Shown piece after piece: positions 26,384 to 34,617 of a stretch of DNA of 64,000 bases. Each line of letters starts with the position of its first letter. Positions within the stretch are counted from its first letter, which is position 1. Made by a program: the position numbers and the translations under genes. Source of the DNA: Gramella sp. MT6. Lineage in GTDB: Bacteria; Bacteroidota; Bacteroidia; Flavobacteriales; Flavobacteriaceae. The stretch lies in NCBI RefSeq assembly GCF_019357415.1, contig NZ_CP048410.1:1955001-2019000 (forward strand). The letters are read 5' to 3'. The notes under the pieces were generated by a model. The model searched no databases, was not told where the DNA came from, and saw only the letters and a list, made by a program, of their open reading frames with translations.

Positions 26384-27121
26384 TTACCAGGAAATACCTT
26401 TATTAAACCTCTTTTCCTGCTCTTTATATCGAAGTATTTTCTCAATACCTTTTAAAGAAAATTTTCTATCAATATGGGAACCTTTCTTTCTAATTCCATT
26501 TTTGGTAAAAGAGATTCCTCGACCAATTTTTGTCTTTATCTCACGGTTTTCAAGGTGGAAGATTAAATCCTCCATGGAATCGGACATCTTAATAGCAGCA
26601 AAAATTTCTTCTTTCAAGTCCTGAACTTTTGCGTCAGTAGAAATGAATTTTTCTTGGGCTTTAAATTTCTCGAGTCTCCGATTGACTTTTCTCAAGTTAT
26701 ACCTGGCTTCGATCTCTCTAGAGACGTCCATATTCTTATAGTGGGTATGGTCATCGCGAACAGCTAAGTTGTTTTCTCCGATCCTAGAGGCCACTATATG
26801 AGAATGCTCCATTCCAGTTTTAGATTGATGTATATAAACGGCGTAAAGATTAGCCTCAAAACCGATCGTTTTAGCATAATCCTTACAGATATCAATCCAA
26901 TCCTGTTTAGTTAATTTCCCTTTATCCTCAGGAGCTTGTCTTATTTTAATATGGAAGAATCGTTTGATGCATCGGTCATTAAATCTAGCCTGAAACTTCA
27001 TCTGTTCATAAAGTTGACTTGAGTTGCCTAAACACTTATTGGTATAAAGTACTTCACCACCTCTTTCGCAATAAGCCAGTGCATTTTTACCATAGGATAT
27101 CGATTCTAACTTTACGATCAT
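26384..27121 (-). CDS. Relaxase/mobilisation nuclease (MobA/VirD2-like)
   Basis: A 245-residue relaxase that would nick one strand at oriT and lead DNA transfer. The histidine motif is seen in GMEHSHIVASRIG (about residues 108-120), with a further HTHYKNMDVSREIE segment after it. An N-terminal Tyr in SYGKNALAYCERGG is a candidate nicking residue. The short length is usual for Bacteroidota mobilisable elements, which lack their own transfer pore and use a helper conjugative element. It overlaps the stop of the preceding gene by four bases. Confidence 0.85.
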   Translation of the reverse strand: MIVKLESISYGKNALAYCERGGEVLYTNKCLGNSSQLYEQMKFQARFNDRCIKRFFHIKIRQAPEDKGKLTKQDWIDICKDYAKTIGFEANLYAVYIHQSKTGMEHSHIVASRIGENNLAVRDDHTHYKNMDVSREIEARYNLRKVNRRLEKFKAQEKFISTDAKVQDLKEEIFAAIKMSDSMEDLIFHLENREIKTKIGRGISFTKNGIRKKGSHIDRKFSLKGIEKILRYKEQEKRFNKGISW

Positions 27122-27717
27122 TTCTCTAAATTTTGAAGTGCAATTCTTAATCTCTCTTTTTCAAGGTGTTTCTTGAATTTTGGAGTGAGTCGCCTAACGT
27201 AATTTATAATGGTTGTGTCACGCGATTGAATTTTCTCTTTAAGGTGGATGAAATCATTAGGAGCTTTCTCATCCTTCTCAAAGGAATTTAGAACGGCATA
27301 ATCATAGAACATTTTATAAGTATCTCGTTCTGCCTTTAGTTCACTCTTCTGATTTAAATATTCGGGAATATATTTGAAGGCTGGAAAACTAATAAAAAAG
27401 AGAACGATAAAACTAAGAAGTAGTTTTGAAGAGAAGGGTGTGTCTTTTCCAAAAATTACATTTTCAGTTTTATGATGGATTTCCTTTTTATTTTCCTGAA
27501 TTAATTCTTCTAATTTTTTTCTGGTGCGATTTAATTCACCGTGAAGGATTTTTTGCTCGCGAGCGAATAAAGAATCTATTTGATTTTTTTGATCTTCTTT
27601 TGTAGGCAAATCTTTTTCCTCTGTTGATTTTAATTTTCCAATTTCCCCTAGTAAATGATCGAGCCTATCCGATACATTCTGCATTAAATTCTCTATTTGT
27701 TTATTTTCATCTACCAT
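27118..27717 (-). CDS. Coiled-coil membrane protein of the mobilisation operon
   Basis: The 199-residue protein begins with a long charged coiled coil (about 1-95), has one membrane helix near 103-120 (LLLSFIVLFFISFPAF) and ends in another charged helical region. I do not recognise a family. It lies between mobC and the relaxase gene, two bases after mobC and overlapping the relaxase by four, so it may anchor the relaxosome at the membrane. That role is inferred from position only. Confidence 0.65.
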   Translation of the reverse strand: MVDENKQIENLMQNVSDRLDHLLGEIGKLKSTEEKDLPTKEDQKNQIDSLFAREQKILHGELNRTRKKLEELIQENKKEIHHKTENVIFGKDTPFSSKLLLSFIVLFFISFPAFKYIPEYLNQKSELKAERDTYKMFYDYAVLNSFEKDEKAPNDFIHLKEKIQSRDTTIINYVRRLTPKFKKHLEKERLRIALQNLEK

Positions 27718-27719
27718 AG

Positions 27720-28055
27720 CTATAGTTTTGAATTGATCTCTAAAATGTGATTCTTTAAATCATCAATATCTTTCAATACTGATTTTTGATCTGCAATGAG
27801 AAATTTAGAATCGGTGTTTAAATTGTGGGCAACCTGGTTTAAATTATTTCCAATTTTGAGGAGCTGAGTGGTGTAATTTTTAATATCTAAATCTTTCCTC
27901 TTGACTTCAATAATTGGTTGCCCTAACTTTTCCAGTACGCAATTCCTGACAAAAAAGGCGACTGATACTTGAAGAAATTGACATTGATTTTTGAGTAATT
28001 CTCGATGTTCTAAGCTTAAATTGAAGACTACTCTTTTATAAGTTTTTGATTTCAT
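27720..28055 (-). CDS. mobC: Relaxosome protein MobC
   Basis: The 111-residue protein has an N-terminal ribbon-helix-helix-like segment (RVVFNLSLEHRELLKNQCQFLQVSVAFFVRNCVLEKLG) and the MobC signature LLKIGNNLNQVAHNLN at about 66-81. MobC binds next to oriT and helps the relaxase reach the nick site. The oriT-like hairpin lies 55 bases upstream of its start, which is the usual arrangement. Confidence 0.88.
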   Translation of the reverse strand: MKSKTYKRVVFNLSLEHRELLKNQCQFLQVSVAFFVRNCVLEKLGQPIIEVKRKDLDIKNYTTQLLKIGNNLNQVAHNLNTDSKFLIADQKSVLKDIDDLKNHILEINSKL

Positions 28056-28109
28056 ACTTAATAAGTTTTAGTTCTTATTTTTTTCTATGAGCGGCTTTGG
28101 CTGCGAATA

Positions 28110-28159
28110 GCCAGGTTCGCTAAAGTGTGCACTATCAGTGCACCTTTAGCACGCCTGGC
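28110..28159. other. Candidate origin of transfer (oriT) hairpin
   Basis: A 50-bp near-palindrome fills the gap between the primase stop and mobC. Three paired blocks can be read from outside in: GCCAGG/CCTGGC, GCTAAA/TTTAGC and GTGCACT/AGTGCAC, separated by short unpaired stretches with a 3-base loop. Long hairpins directly upstream of mobC and the relaxase gene are typical of oriT in mobilisable Bacteroidota elements. A transcription terminator is less likely, as there is no T-run on the minus strand. Confidence 0.6.
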
Positions 28160-28164
28160 AGAGC

Positions 28165-29064
28165 CTAACGGCTCTCATTGCTTGCAGCAATTAAATATTC
28201 GTTTAAATCATTATGCTTCGAATAATGAATACTGCAGTCGATTACCTTTTTTTGACGGTTTTCCTGAATGCATTTGAGTGCTTTTTTTCCAGATTCATCA
28301 TTATCGAAGAAGACCTTGATTTTATCATAATCCTGAAGAATAGGAAGAGTTTCTTCAACTAGGTTTGTGCTGTTCAGAATCACAAAATCTTCTTGAGGTA
28401 TTCTTTTTTTTAGAGTGAGGTAGGACATAAAATCCATAAAGCCTTCAAAAAGGGAAAGTGTATTTGAGTTATTTTCAATGCTGGTGATAGCTTTGTTATA
28501 AATACAACCTTTGAATATTGAATTTCTATGTTCAAAGCCTCCCAAATCATTCTCAAAACCAATCGTGAAAAATAATTTTTCATAATGACCATTGGAAGCT
28601 GATGGTGTATTAATATCAGGATCATCAGCTATAAGTTTATATCGATAGTGTAGTTCTCTACAGTAATTCTTTGCAACCGATAAATTGATACTTCGTTTTC
28701 TCAAATAGTTTAAGAGAACTGGATGATGTAGGTGAGTATTTCGATCAATCTCGCATTCTTTTAATTGACTTTTTCGAACCTTCGTAGGCTGGTGAAAAGA
28801 AAAATTATGATTTGTTAGATGATTAAGTGCTTCATATTTATCACAATTATTCAATTGCATAACCAGATCTATAATGGTCCCGCCATCTCCAATTGAAAAG
28901 CAATACCAAACGTTTTTGGAGGTATTAACATTGAAAGATGCTGTTCTTTCATTAGTAAGTGGGGATAGGTACCAGGTTTTATCTCCTTTTATGTGATCAT
29001 GCTTATAGCCTCTATTAGAGAGGTAATAAACGATATCAATTTTTTTAGCTTGTTCAAAATTCAT
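28165..29064 (-). CDS. CHC2/Toprim primase of a mobile element
   Basis: The 299-residue protein has a degenerate CHC2-like zinc-finger region at the N-terminus (TWYLSPLTNERTASFNVN...VWYCFSIGDGGTIIDLV, about 30-70), in which most zinc-binding cysteines of the classical finger are missing. It then has a Toprim core with LFEGFMDFMSYL near 205-216 and KVFFDNDESGKKAL near 249-262. Such primases start complementary-strand synthesis after mobile-element transfer. It lies downstream of the VapE-like gene. Confidence 0.85.
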   Translation of the reverse strand: MNFEQAKKIDIVYYLSNRGYKHDHIKGDKTWYLSPLTNERTASFNVNTSKNVWYCFSIGDGGTIIDLVMQLNNCDKYEALNHLTNHNFSFHQPTKVRKSQLKECEIDRNTHLHHPVLLNYLRKRSINLSVAKNYCRELHYRYKLIADDPDINTPSASNGHYEKLFFTIGFENDLGGFEHRNSIFKGCIYNKAITSIENNSNTLSLFEGFMDFMSYLTLKKRIPQEDFVILNSTNLVEETLPILQDYDKIKVFFDNDESGKKALKCIQENRQKKVIDCSIHYSKHNDLNEYLIAASNESR

Positions 29065-29147
29065 TTTTTCATTTTTTTGGGGAAATCAACCTACCTATCC
29101 TACCTTTTGGAAAGAGGTAGGATGGGTAAGATGATTTGGATAAAGTT

Positions 29148-30305
29148 TTATCTATTCCTGAACTGTATCATATAGCTCTTGGCTCCGGTTTTAGGATCGT
29201 TAATCCGCTTGTAACCCATTTTTTTGAGTTCTCGTCCGGTTGATATTATATTGGCCTGCGGAAAATAGTTTTTAAGTATTCTAGTCACTTGAGTAGCTGT
29301 CATACAGGCGCTTCGGTCTATGGAAGCTTCGAAATGTTCATTTATAAGCTCTTCCTCGACTGAAACATTACGATGTCTTTCATTTCGTTGTTTATTTAGT
29401 ATTACATCTTCCCTGGTTAAGTCTGGATTAAAGGTCTTTTCAGTGTAAGCTAAATGATAGGCTTGAGCCCAAACTTTATTAATGTCTATATTCTTCGAGT
29501 AGTCAAAGTTTATATATCCAATGATTTCAAAACAGATCCACCTTACACTACCATCGCTATCCTTTAAAAAGTTTAGAAGATTGGTAGTCCCTATAAATGA
29601 ACAGCTTCTTGACCGATTACTGTTTGTCTTGGCGTAAGGAAGTCTGAGATTTATATGGGTTTTTGATAGGAATGATTTATAGGCATTCATTGATCTAGGA
29701 TCAATTTTGTCTATTTCATCAAGAATTGTCAGAATGTTTTTTGTCAGTTGGATTTGCCCATCCTTATCGTACCCGATATTCTCTACGTAATAATGCTTTA
29801 ATTGAGGTGGACATATAAACCTGCAGAAAGTAGTTTTACCGCTGTTTTCGGCCTCTTGAGCAAGAACCAAGCAATTTTTATTATAATAATCTTCTTCCAG
29901 GGCACATTTAACGGCTCTAACAAACCACTTTTTAAAATGGTAATAAAATAGGTCATCGTCGTCTGTGCTTATATACGAACAAAGATCTTTTATATGGTCT
30001 TTACCATCCCATATAGGTAATTCAGAAAAATATTCTTTAAAGGGATCAATTTTCTTTACCAGATAGGAACTTAAGAAAGTTTCAAGGGTAGAATCACTCA
30101 TTTTAATTTCCGATTTATTTAATTCTACTTTAATGGATTCGAATACGAGTTTATTCCATCCATGCTTATCTTTTAATCTGATATAGAATTTTTGTGAAAT
30201 TTCATTGTAAACTAAATCATACCTGGAATTAATATGATTGTTTATTTTATCATAGATCGTTGTTCTATTGGAACTATGAAGGTGATAAAGTTTTGGTTTA
30301 TCCAT
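29148..30305 (-). CDS. VapE/VirE-like P-loop ATPase
   Basis: The 385-residue protein is a mobile-element helicase-like ATPase. It shows VLAQEAENSGKTTFCRFI near 145-162 (Walker A region with GKTT), ILTILDEIDKIDP near 190-202 (Walker B), and FIGTTNLLNFLKDSDGSVRWICFEI near 236-260, the sensor segment usual in the VapE family. A C-terminal helical part (about 310-385) may bind DNA. The pairing with a CHC2/Toprim primase is the standard replication module of mobilisable islands in this phylum. Confidence 0.85.
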   Translation of the reverse strand: MDKPKLYHLHSSNRTTIYDKINNHINSRYDLVYNEISQKFYIRLKDKHGWNKLVFESIKVELNKSEIKMSDSTLETFLSSYLVKKIDPFKEYFSELPIWDGKDHIKDLCSYISTDDDDLFYYHFKKWFVRAVKCALEEDYYNKNCLVLAQEAENSGKTTFCRFICPPQLKHYYVENIGYDKDGQIQLTKNILTILDEIDKIDPRSMNAYKSFLSKTHINLRLPYAKTNSNRSRSCSFIGTTNLLNFLKDSDGSVRWICFEIIGYINFDYSKNIDINKVWAQAYHLAYTEKTFNPDLTREDVILNKQRNERHRNVSVEEELINEHFEASIDRSACMTATQVTRILKNYFPQANIISTGRELKKMGYKRINDPKTGAKSYMIQFRNR

Positions 30306-30376
30306 TTGAAAGACAGGGGTTATTACCTTATATTCGCATATACGGTAGTTAATACTGTTTTGAGAAATATTAATTG

Positions 30377-30406
30377 AAGGATAGAGCGGACACTCTATCC
30401 TTTTTT
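30377..30406 (+). terminator. Hairpin with T-run at the end of the HTH gene
   Basis: AAGGATAGAG and CTCTATCCTT form a perfect 10-bp stem with a six-base loop, followed by a T-run on the plus strand. It overlaps the stop codon of the minus-strand HTH gene, whose direction would read through it without a U-tail. Confidence 0.5.
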
Positions 30407-30682
30407 GTTTTTAAATTTTTTTAAGGAATTGTCTTTGTTAAAGATTTCATAGTGATTTATGAGAACACCTTTAATTCCAAATTTTTCTGCTTTTATAAAA
30501 CCATAGTCTATATAATTATCTACGGTTTGAACAGAACAGCGGCATATTTCTGCAACCTCTTTACGTGTGTAGTATTTAGTAGTGTAATCTACTTTGGGAA
30601 GATCTCGAATGTCCAGAGCTATTTTCTTTAGCTCAGACATTTGCTCGATCAAAACCTCATAAGGATTGTGTATTGCTTTCAT
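30395..30682 (-). CDS. Helix-turn-helix (excisionase/MerR-like) protein
   Basis: The 95-residue protein has YYTRKEVAEICRCSVQTVDNYIDYGFIKAEKFGIKGVLINHYE at about 37-80, a winged HTH of the excisionase/MerR type. Small HTH genes of this kind precede the VapE-primase module in Bacteroidota mobile elements and act in excision or gene control. It is the first gene of the module in transcription order. Confidence 0.8.
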   Translation of the reverse strand: MKAIHNPYEVLIEQMSELKKIALDIRDLPKVDYTTKYYTRKEVAEICRCSVQTVDNYIDYGFIKAEKFGIKGVLINHYEIFNKDNSLKKFKNKKG

Positions 30683-30771
30683 TGTGTATTATTTTGAGTT
30701 AATACGACAATATTATTGCTCCTTAGAGGATGATTCGCTCAATATTGAGTAATTGAGTCTATTTTATAAAC

Positions 30772-31653
30772 CTATTTAAGACTATCTAGGTATGAAAGCT
30801 TTTCATAAAACTCTCTATGAGCTTCATCAATAAGCTCACCATTTTTATACTCTTTAAACTCCTTTTGAATTCTAGAAAAAGTTGATTCATCAAATTCTTC
30901 AACTTCAAAGTGCCTAGCCAACGCAGGTAGGAAATATTTCTGTTTACGATAAATATAAAGAACTTTTAAATCGATAAGCTTACAGGTTAAAATACAGAGT
31001 TTGGTAGCAGTAATGTGTTCTTTACTATTCCAAAAATCATTTGAATAAAGCAAAGTTTCAAATTTTCGAAACTGTTCTTTTGTCTTGAAGTATTCTGATA
31101 AGGGCTTATTTTGCTTTGCTAAACTCTTTTCTGCATTTGTCGAAACTTTTGTTTTAACCTGGTCAAGTTCGAAACTTAAGCTATTTACAGATGTAGTTGT
31201 AATATTATATTTTTTCTGAACTTCTTTTTCATTTTCTTTAATCTTATCGAGTTCTATTTTTAAATCTCGTTGATGTTCCGAATAAGATTGCTCTGAAATG
31301 ATTTTTGGATTCGGAACTGTTCTAAATTTTTCAGACCATATTTTGTAGTGATTGAAATATGTGAAATAAATTGTTATCATTATCAGTATAGCTAGAATAG
31401 CAATTATAGATAATTCATCTTCAAATTGGAATGACCGTAATACCAGTGTTATAATAATTGGACCCAGAAAAAAAGTTAGAGATAGTCCTAAACGCAGTCT
31501 ATTATTGGCTGGATCAAATTTTGTGTAATTGTATTCGGTGTTTCTGAGTGACTTACTAGGCATATAGAATTTTATGCTATTATAAACTACCATAGCTAAG
31601 TGAGATAATGTAGCGAAAAATAAGAGAATATATAAACTGAGAATTGGAGGCAT
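30772..31653 (-). CDS. Membrane coiled-coil protein next to ssrA
   Basis: The 293-residue protein starts with three likely membrane helices (about 3-25, 55-73 and 80-99). A charged region with predicted coiled coil follows (about 125-190), then a helical C-terminal domain (about 195-290) with no motif I recognise. It occupies the slot between the mobile-element core and the ssrA attachment end, where an integrase gene would be expected, but has no tyrosine or serine recombinase motif. It may be cargo, such as a membrane-acting defence protein, but that is speculation. Confidence 0.6.
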   Translation of the reverse strand: MPPILSLYILLFFATLSHLAMVVYNSIKFYMPSKSLRNTEYNYTKFDPANNRLRLGLSLTFFLGPIIITLVLRSFQFEDELSIIAILAILIMITIYFTYFNHYKIWSEKFRTVPNPKIISEQSYSEHQRDLKIELDKIKENEKEVQKKYNITTTSVNSLSFELDQVKTKVSTNAEKSLAKQNKPLSEYFKTKEQFRKFETLLYSNDFWNSKEHITATKLCILTCKLIDLKVLYIYRKQKYFLPALARHFEVEEFDESTFSRIQKEFKEYKNGELIDEAHREFYEKLSYLDSLK

Positions 31654-31751
31654 ACTAATTAGGTTTAATTAGTATAAATCTAGTAAATTTGAATTAAGCA
31701 AGTTACATGATAGATAAACCAGTTTGTCAACTATTTTGTCAACGCAAAATA

Positions 31752-31786
31752 AAAAGCCTCGTAAACACTAGGCTTACGGGGCTTTA
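31752..31786 (-). terminator. Terminator of ssrA
   Basis: On the minus strand AAAGCCCCGTAA pairs with TTACGAGGCTTT (one G-T or mismatch position), followed by a T-rich tail. It starts four bases after the mature tmRNA 3' end. Confidence 0.8.
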
Positions 31787-31789
31787 AAG

Positions 31790-32186
31790 TGGAGTCGGAG
31801 GGGTTCGAACCCTCGTCCAAACAAGCAATTCAGATGCTTTCTACACGTTTAGTTTTCACTTGATTGTCGATGCAAAGCCGGCCGAAAACCACCAACTTTA
31901 CACGTATCCTCGCTTAAGTTTCGGAAACTCATCAAGGCCCTGAGCTCCCTATATTTACTTTATCGGTGCCTCTGGTGTGGACGCCGTAAATCAAGGCTTC
32001 CACGAGACATCTTGGCTCCCTGCCTTGCAGGGACTAAGTATAACCTACTGTGATTCGGTTACGCAGCCAAGGCGTAGTTATTCTCGCCGTTTAAAAAAGT
32101 GTGAAATATGAGATTTAAGAGCTATATCCCAGCGCTCTACGTGCTTACAACTCAATTAGACTCGCTGTCAAAACCAAGTCGACCCC
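31790..32186 (-). ncRNA. ssrA: Transfer-messenger RNA (tmRNA)
   Basis: The 397-nt RNA rescues stalled ribosomes. The 5' end GGGGTCG (ending at 32186) pairs with CGACTCC at the 3' end, giving a seven-base acceptor stem with discriminator A and no encoded CCA. The T-arm GGTTCGAACCC is next to the 3' end, and TTTTGACAGC follows the 5' arm. The tag-coding stretch reads GENNYALAA and stops with TAA at 32059-32061. The 3' end abuts the mobile-element module, and ssrA 3' ends are common integrase targets. Confidence 0.96.
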
Positions 32187-32230
32187 ATAAAATAATGAAC
32201 ATCTTCTTTGCCGCAATAATTGTAATAATC

Positions 32231-32340
32231 ACGCGGGCGTTACCCGCCTTAGCGGGTCGGGCTATTCGCTGCAATCTTTTTTATTGTACTTCGACAAGCT
32301 CAGCACTTCAAAAAAGGATTTTCGCTGCTATCCCTAACGC
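32231..32340. repeat. Flavobacterial-type interspersed repeat
   Basis: The segment begins with GCGTTA inside CGGGCGTTACCCGCC and ends with TAACGC. It has a perfect ACCCGC-CTTA-GCGGGT hairpin and a long-range pairing of AATCTTTTTT with AAAAAAGGATT. The middle carries TTCGACAAGCTCAGCA. I recognise this as resembling a short non-coding repeat scattered through many flavobacterial genomes. The rest of 32187-32447 holds only the promoter below. Confidence 0.55.
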
Positions 32341-32405
32341 AAAATTTTCAAAGAAATCCGACTGTAGTTTACAATCGGGCCAGCAAAGATACTCATTTAA
32401 ATTTA

Positions 32406-32413
32406 TATCTTTG
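32406..32413 (+). promoter_or_regulatory. -7 promoter box of the dehydrogenase-like gene
   Basis: TATCTTTG matches the Bacteroidota -7 consensus TAnnTTTG and lies 35 bases before the start codon at 32448. Confidence 0.5.
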
Positions 32414-32447
32414 AGACACTACAATATTAAGCAAAACCCATACCAGA

Positions 32448-33656
32448 ATGATAAAATTCGCCCTGATCAAAGAACGAAAAACTCCGCCAGATAGAAGAGT
32501 GGTTTTTTCACCACAAATGCTAAAAAAAGTAGTTTCCCAATTTCCGGAAGCTTCTTTTAAAGTGGAAAGTTCTGATATCAGGATATTTAGCGATGATGAA
32601 TATCGAAAGGCAGGTTTTGATGTTTCCGAAGATATTAGCAATTGTGACGTACTTCTGGGGGTAAAAGAAGTGCCGATCCCGAATTTGATACCTGACAAAA
32701 AGTACTTTTTCTTTTCACATACCATCAAAAAGCAGCCATATAATCGTGATTTGCTTCGCGAGGTCCTCAAACGAAACATCGAACTTTACGATCACGAGGT
32801 GATCACCAACAAGAACAAGGCGCGTTTAATCGGGTTTGGACGCTATGCAGGGCTGGTGGGCGCTTATAATGGGATCAGGGCGATAGGAATCAAGGAAAAC
32901 AGTTTTGAACTTCCTAAAGCCGAGACCTTGCCAGATCTTAAATCAATGCTGGCAGAACTCGATAAGATCGATTTGCCTGCTTATAAATTCGTTTTAACAG
33001 GAAGCGGTAAGGTGGCGCACGGAGCCAAAGAGATCCTTGAGCATCTGAACATAAAACAGGTGGAGCCGGAAACCTATTTGGTAAATGAATTTAATGAACC
33101 CGTATATTGTCATATAGATGTGCTGGATTATGCAAAACGTAAGGATGGCGCCCAGGGAAGCCGAAAGGAATTCTATATGGTCCCCGAGAATTATGATTCA
33201 GATTTCATGAAATTTGCGAAGACCAGTGATGTATTTATTGCCGGTCATTTTTATGGGCAGGGCGCTCCCGTGTTCTATTCTAAAGAAGATATTCAGCATA
33301 AAGATTTCCGAATAAAATATGTGGCAGACATTTCCTGTGATATAGCAGGTCCTGTTGCCAGCACCATTCGACCTTCTACCATTGCTGAACCTTTTTATGG
33401 CTATGATCCTGATACCGGTGGCGAAACCGATTTCCGCGATCAAAAAGCGATCACCATTATGGCAGTAGATAATTTACCCTGTGAATTGCCCAAAGATGCC
33501 AGTGAAGGATTTGGAGAAATGTTCCTAAAGAATGTGATCCCGGCTTTTTACAATAATGACAAAGATGGCATTCTGGGAAGAGCAAGAATGACGGAAAATG
33601 GAAAGCTGACTCCCTTATATTCTTATTTGCAAGATTACGTTGACGGTACCGCGTAA
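32448..33656 (+). CDS. Saccharopine/alanine dehydrogenase-family oxidoreductase
   Basis: The 402-residue protein has the N-terminal domain of alanine dehydrogenase/transhydrogenase/saccharopine dehydrogenases (FALIKERKTPPDRRVVFSPQ, GVKEVP at 72-77, FFFSHTIKKQ at 86-95). A Rossmann NAD-binding segment (KFVLTGSGKVAHGAKEIL, about 180-197) follows. The FSHT...K segment is shared with lysine-forming saccharopine dehydrogenase, but the physiological substrate in this phylum is uncertain. It is the first gene after the island and probably marks the native chromosome. Confidence 0.82.
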   Translation: MIKFALIKERKTPPDRRVVFSPQMLKKVVSQFPEASFKVESSDIRIFSDDEYRKAGFDVSEDISNCDVLLGVKEVPIPNLIPDKKYFFFSHTIKKQPYNRDLLREVLKRNIELYDHEVITNKNKARLIGFGRYAGLVGAYNGIRAIGIKENSFELPKAETLPDLKSMLAELDKIDLPAYKFVLTGSGKVAHGAKEILEHLNIKQVEPETYLVNEFNEPVYCHIDVLDYAKRKDGAQGSRKEFYMVPENYDSDFMKFAKTSDVFIAGHFYGQGAPVFYSKEDIQHKDFRIKYVADISCDIAGPVASTIRPSTIAEPFYGYDPDTGGETDFRDQKAITIMAVDNLPCELPKDASEGFGEMFLKNVIPAFYNNDKDGILGRARMTENGKLTPLYSYLQDYVDGTA

Positions 33657-34030
33657 ATATTTCTGGTGTATTCCAATAAGAGACAAGTGAAAACTCCAAG
33701 GCTGTAAGCCAGCAGATCCCAAACCGAAAAACTGCTACCAAGAATGATCATCACTATTTTAGGTGGCTGGTACTGCAGGACTTTTACAATGTTGATAAGC
33801 TGGAAAAACTCGACAGCGAAAGAAAATAAAAGGACTGTGATCAAACCTTTGAAGACAGATATTCTGCTTAGGCCCATCAGGAAACAATAGATAAGGATCA
33901 CCACCAGGAAGTCTCCCAAATAAGGCCTGATGAAATCATCCTCTATATAGCTTGCTATAAAGATCTCGATGATCATGAGGATGGTAAACCCGAACCAATA
34001 GTAAATTTTTTTATTCCTTTTCATAATCAT
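33635..34030 (-). CDS. DUF2809-type small membrane protein
   Basis: The 131-residue protein has four hydrophobic segments and the DUF2809 pattern (RPYLGDFLVVILIYCF near 34-49, FAVEFFQLINI near 69-79, GSSFSVWDLLAYSLGV near 98-113). It is convergent with the dehydrogenase-like gene and overlaps its 3' end by 22 bases. A second ATG at 34024 would start the protein two residues later. Function unknown. Confidence 0.75.
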   Translation of the reverse strand: MIMKRNKKIYYWFGFTILMIIEIFIASYIEDDFIRPYLGDFLVVILIYCFLMGLSRISVFKGLITVLLFSFAVEFFQLINIVKVLQYQPPKIVMIILGSSFSVWDLLAYSLGVFTCLLLEYTRNIYAVPST

Positions 34031-34090
34031 CCTTACTCCATAAAGTTGACGGGATATTTTTTAAGTTTTGAGAAAATAACCCGCCTGTTT

Positions 34091-34606
34091 TCAGTCTAAA
34101 AATTCTTCAATTTCAATTTTACTTGCATTGTTCTCTTCAAATTTTATTACCAAAGTATAAAATTTCCAACCCATCCCGTGTCCTTCATTTCCTAGATAAA
34201 ATCGCCAGGTATTTATAGTATCCTGGTCACTTTCCTGGCTGGAATTTGGTGAACCCAGTATTTCGTAAATTTCGGCTTTGCTCTTTCCAATTAAAATATC
34301 ATTTTCAAGCAGGTCTGTTCTCATTTCATGACGATTCTCAATTTCTTCATTCCAGCTTTGCTGGTTGAAATTACGTTTTGGGTGATATTCATGAAAAAGC
34401 AAACTGAAAATAATAACTACCAACCAATTATAAATCACTGGAAATAGTAAAATACCGGCAATTATTGTAAACGAAATTTCAGGTAGATTTTTCCATTTCT
34501 TTCTAAGTATCAAATAGAAGGTTAACAAAATACAGCCGGCGACCAATATCATTAAAGGCCAGCCGGCATAAAATGTACTAAAACTGTTTAGAAAATGATC
34601 TTTCAT
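34091..34606 (-). CDS. Membrane protein with BamE/SmpA-like C-terminal domain
   Basis: The 171-residue protein has two membrane helices (about 15-32 and 40-72). Its soluble C-terminal half contains LIGKSKAEIYEILGSPNSS...TWRFYLG, resembling the SmpA/BamE-like fold. It lies 12 bases after the creD-like gene and is likely co-transcribed with it. Its function is not known. Confidence 0.65.
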   Translation of the reverse strand: MKDHFLNSFSTFYAGWPLMILVAGCILLTFYLILRKKWKNLPEISFTIIAGILLFPVIYNWLVVIIFSLLFHEYHPKRNFNQQSWNEEIENRHEMRTDLLENDILIGKSKAEIYEILGSPNSSQESDQDTINTWRFYLGNEGHGMGWKFYTLVIKFEENNASKIEIEEFLD

Positions 34607-34617
34607 TGAGGCGCTTC

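Noticed and set aside
32108..32494. 128-codon frame across the ssrA 5' end
   Set aside because: It overlaps the tmRNA, the interspersed repeat and the start of the dehydrogenase-like gene.
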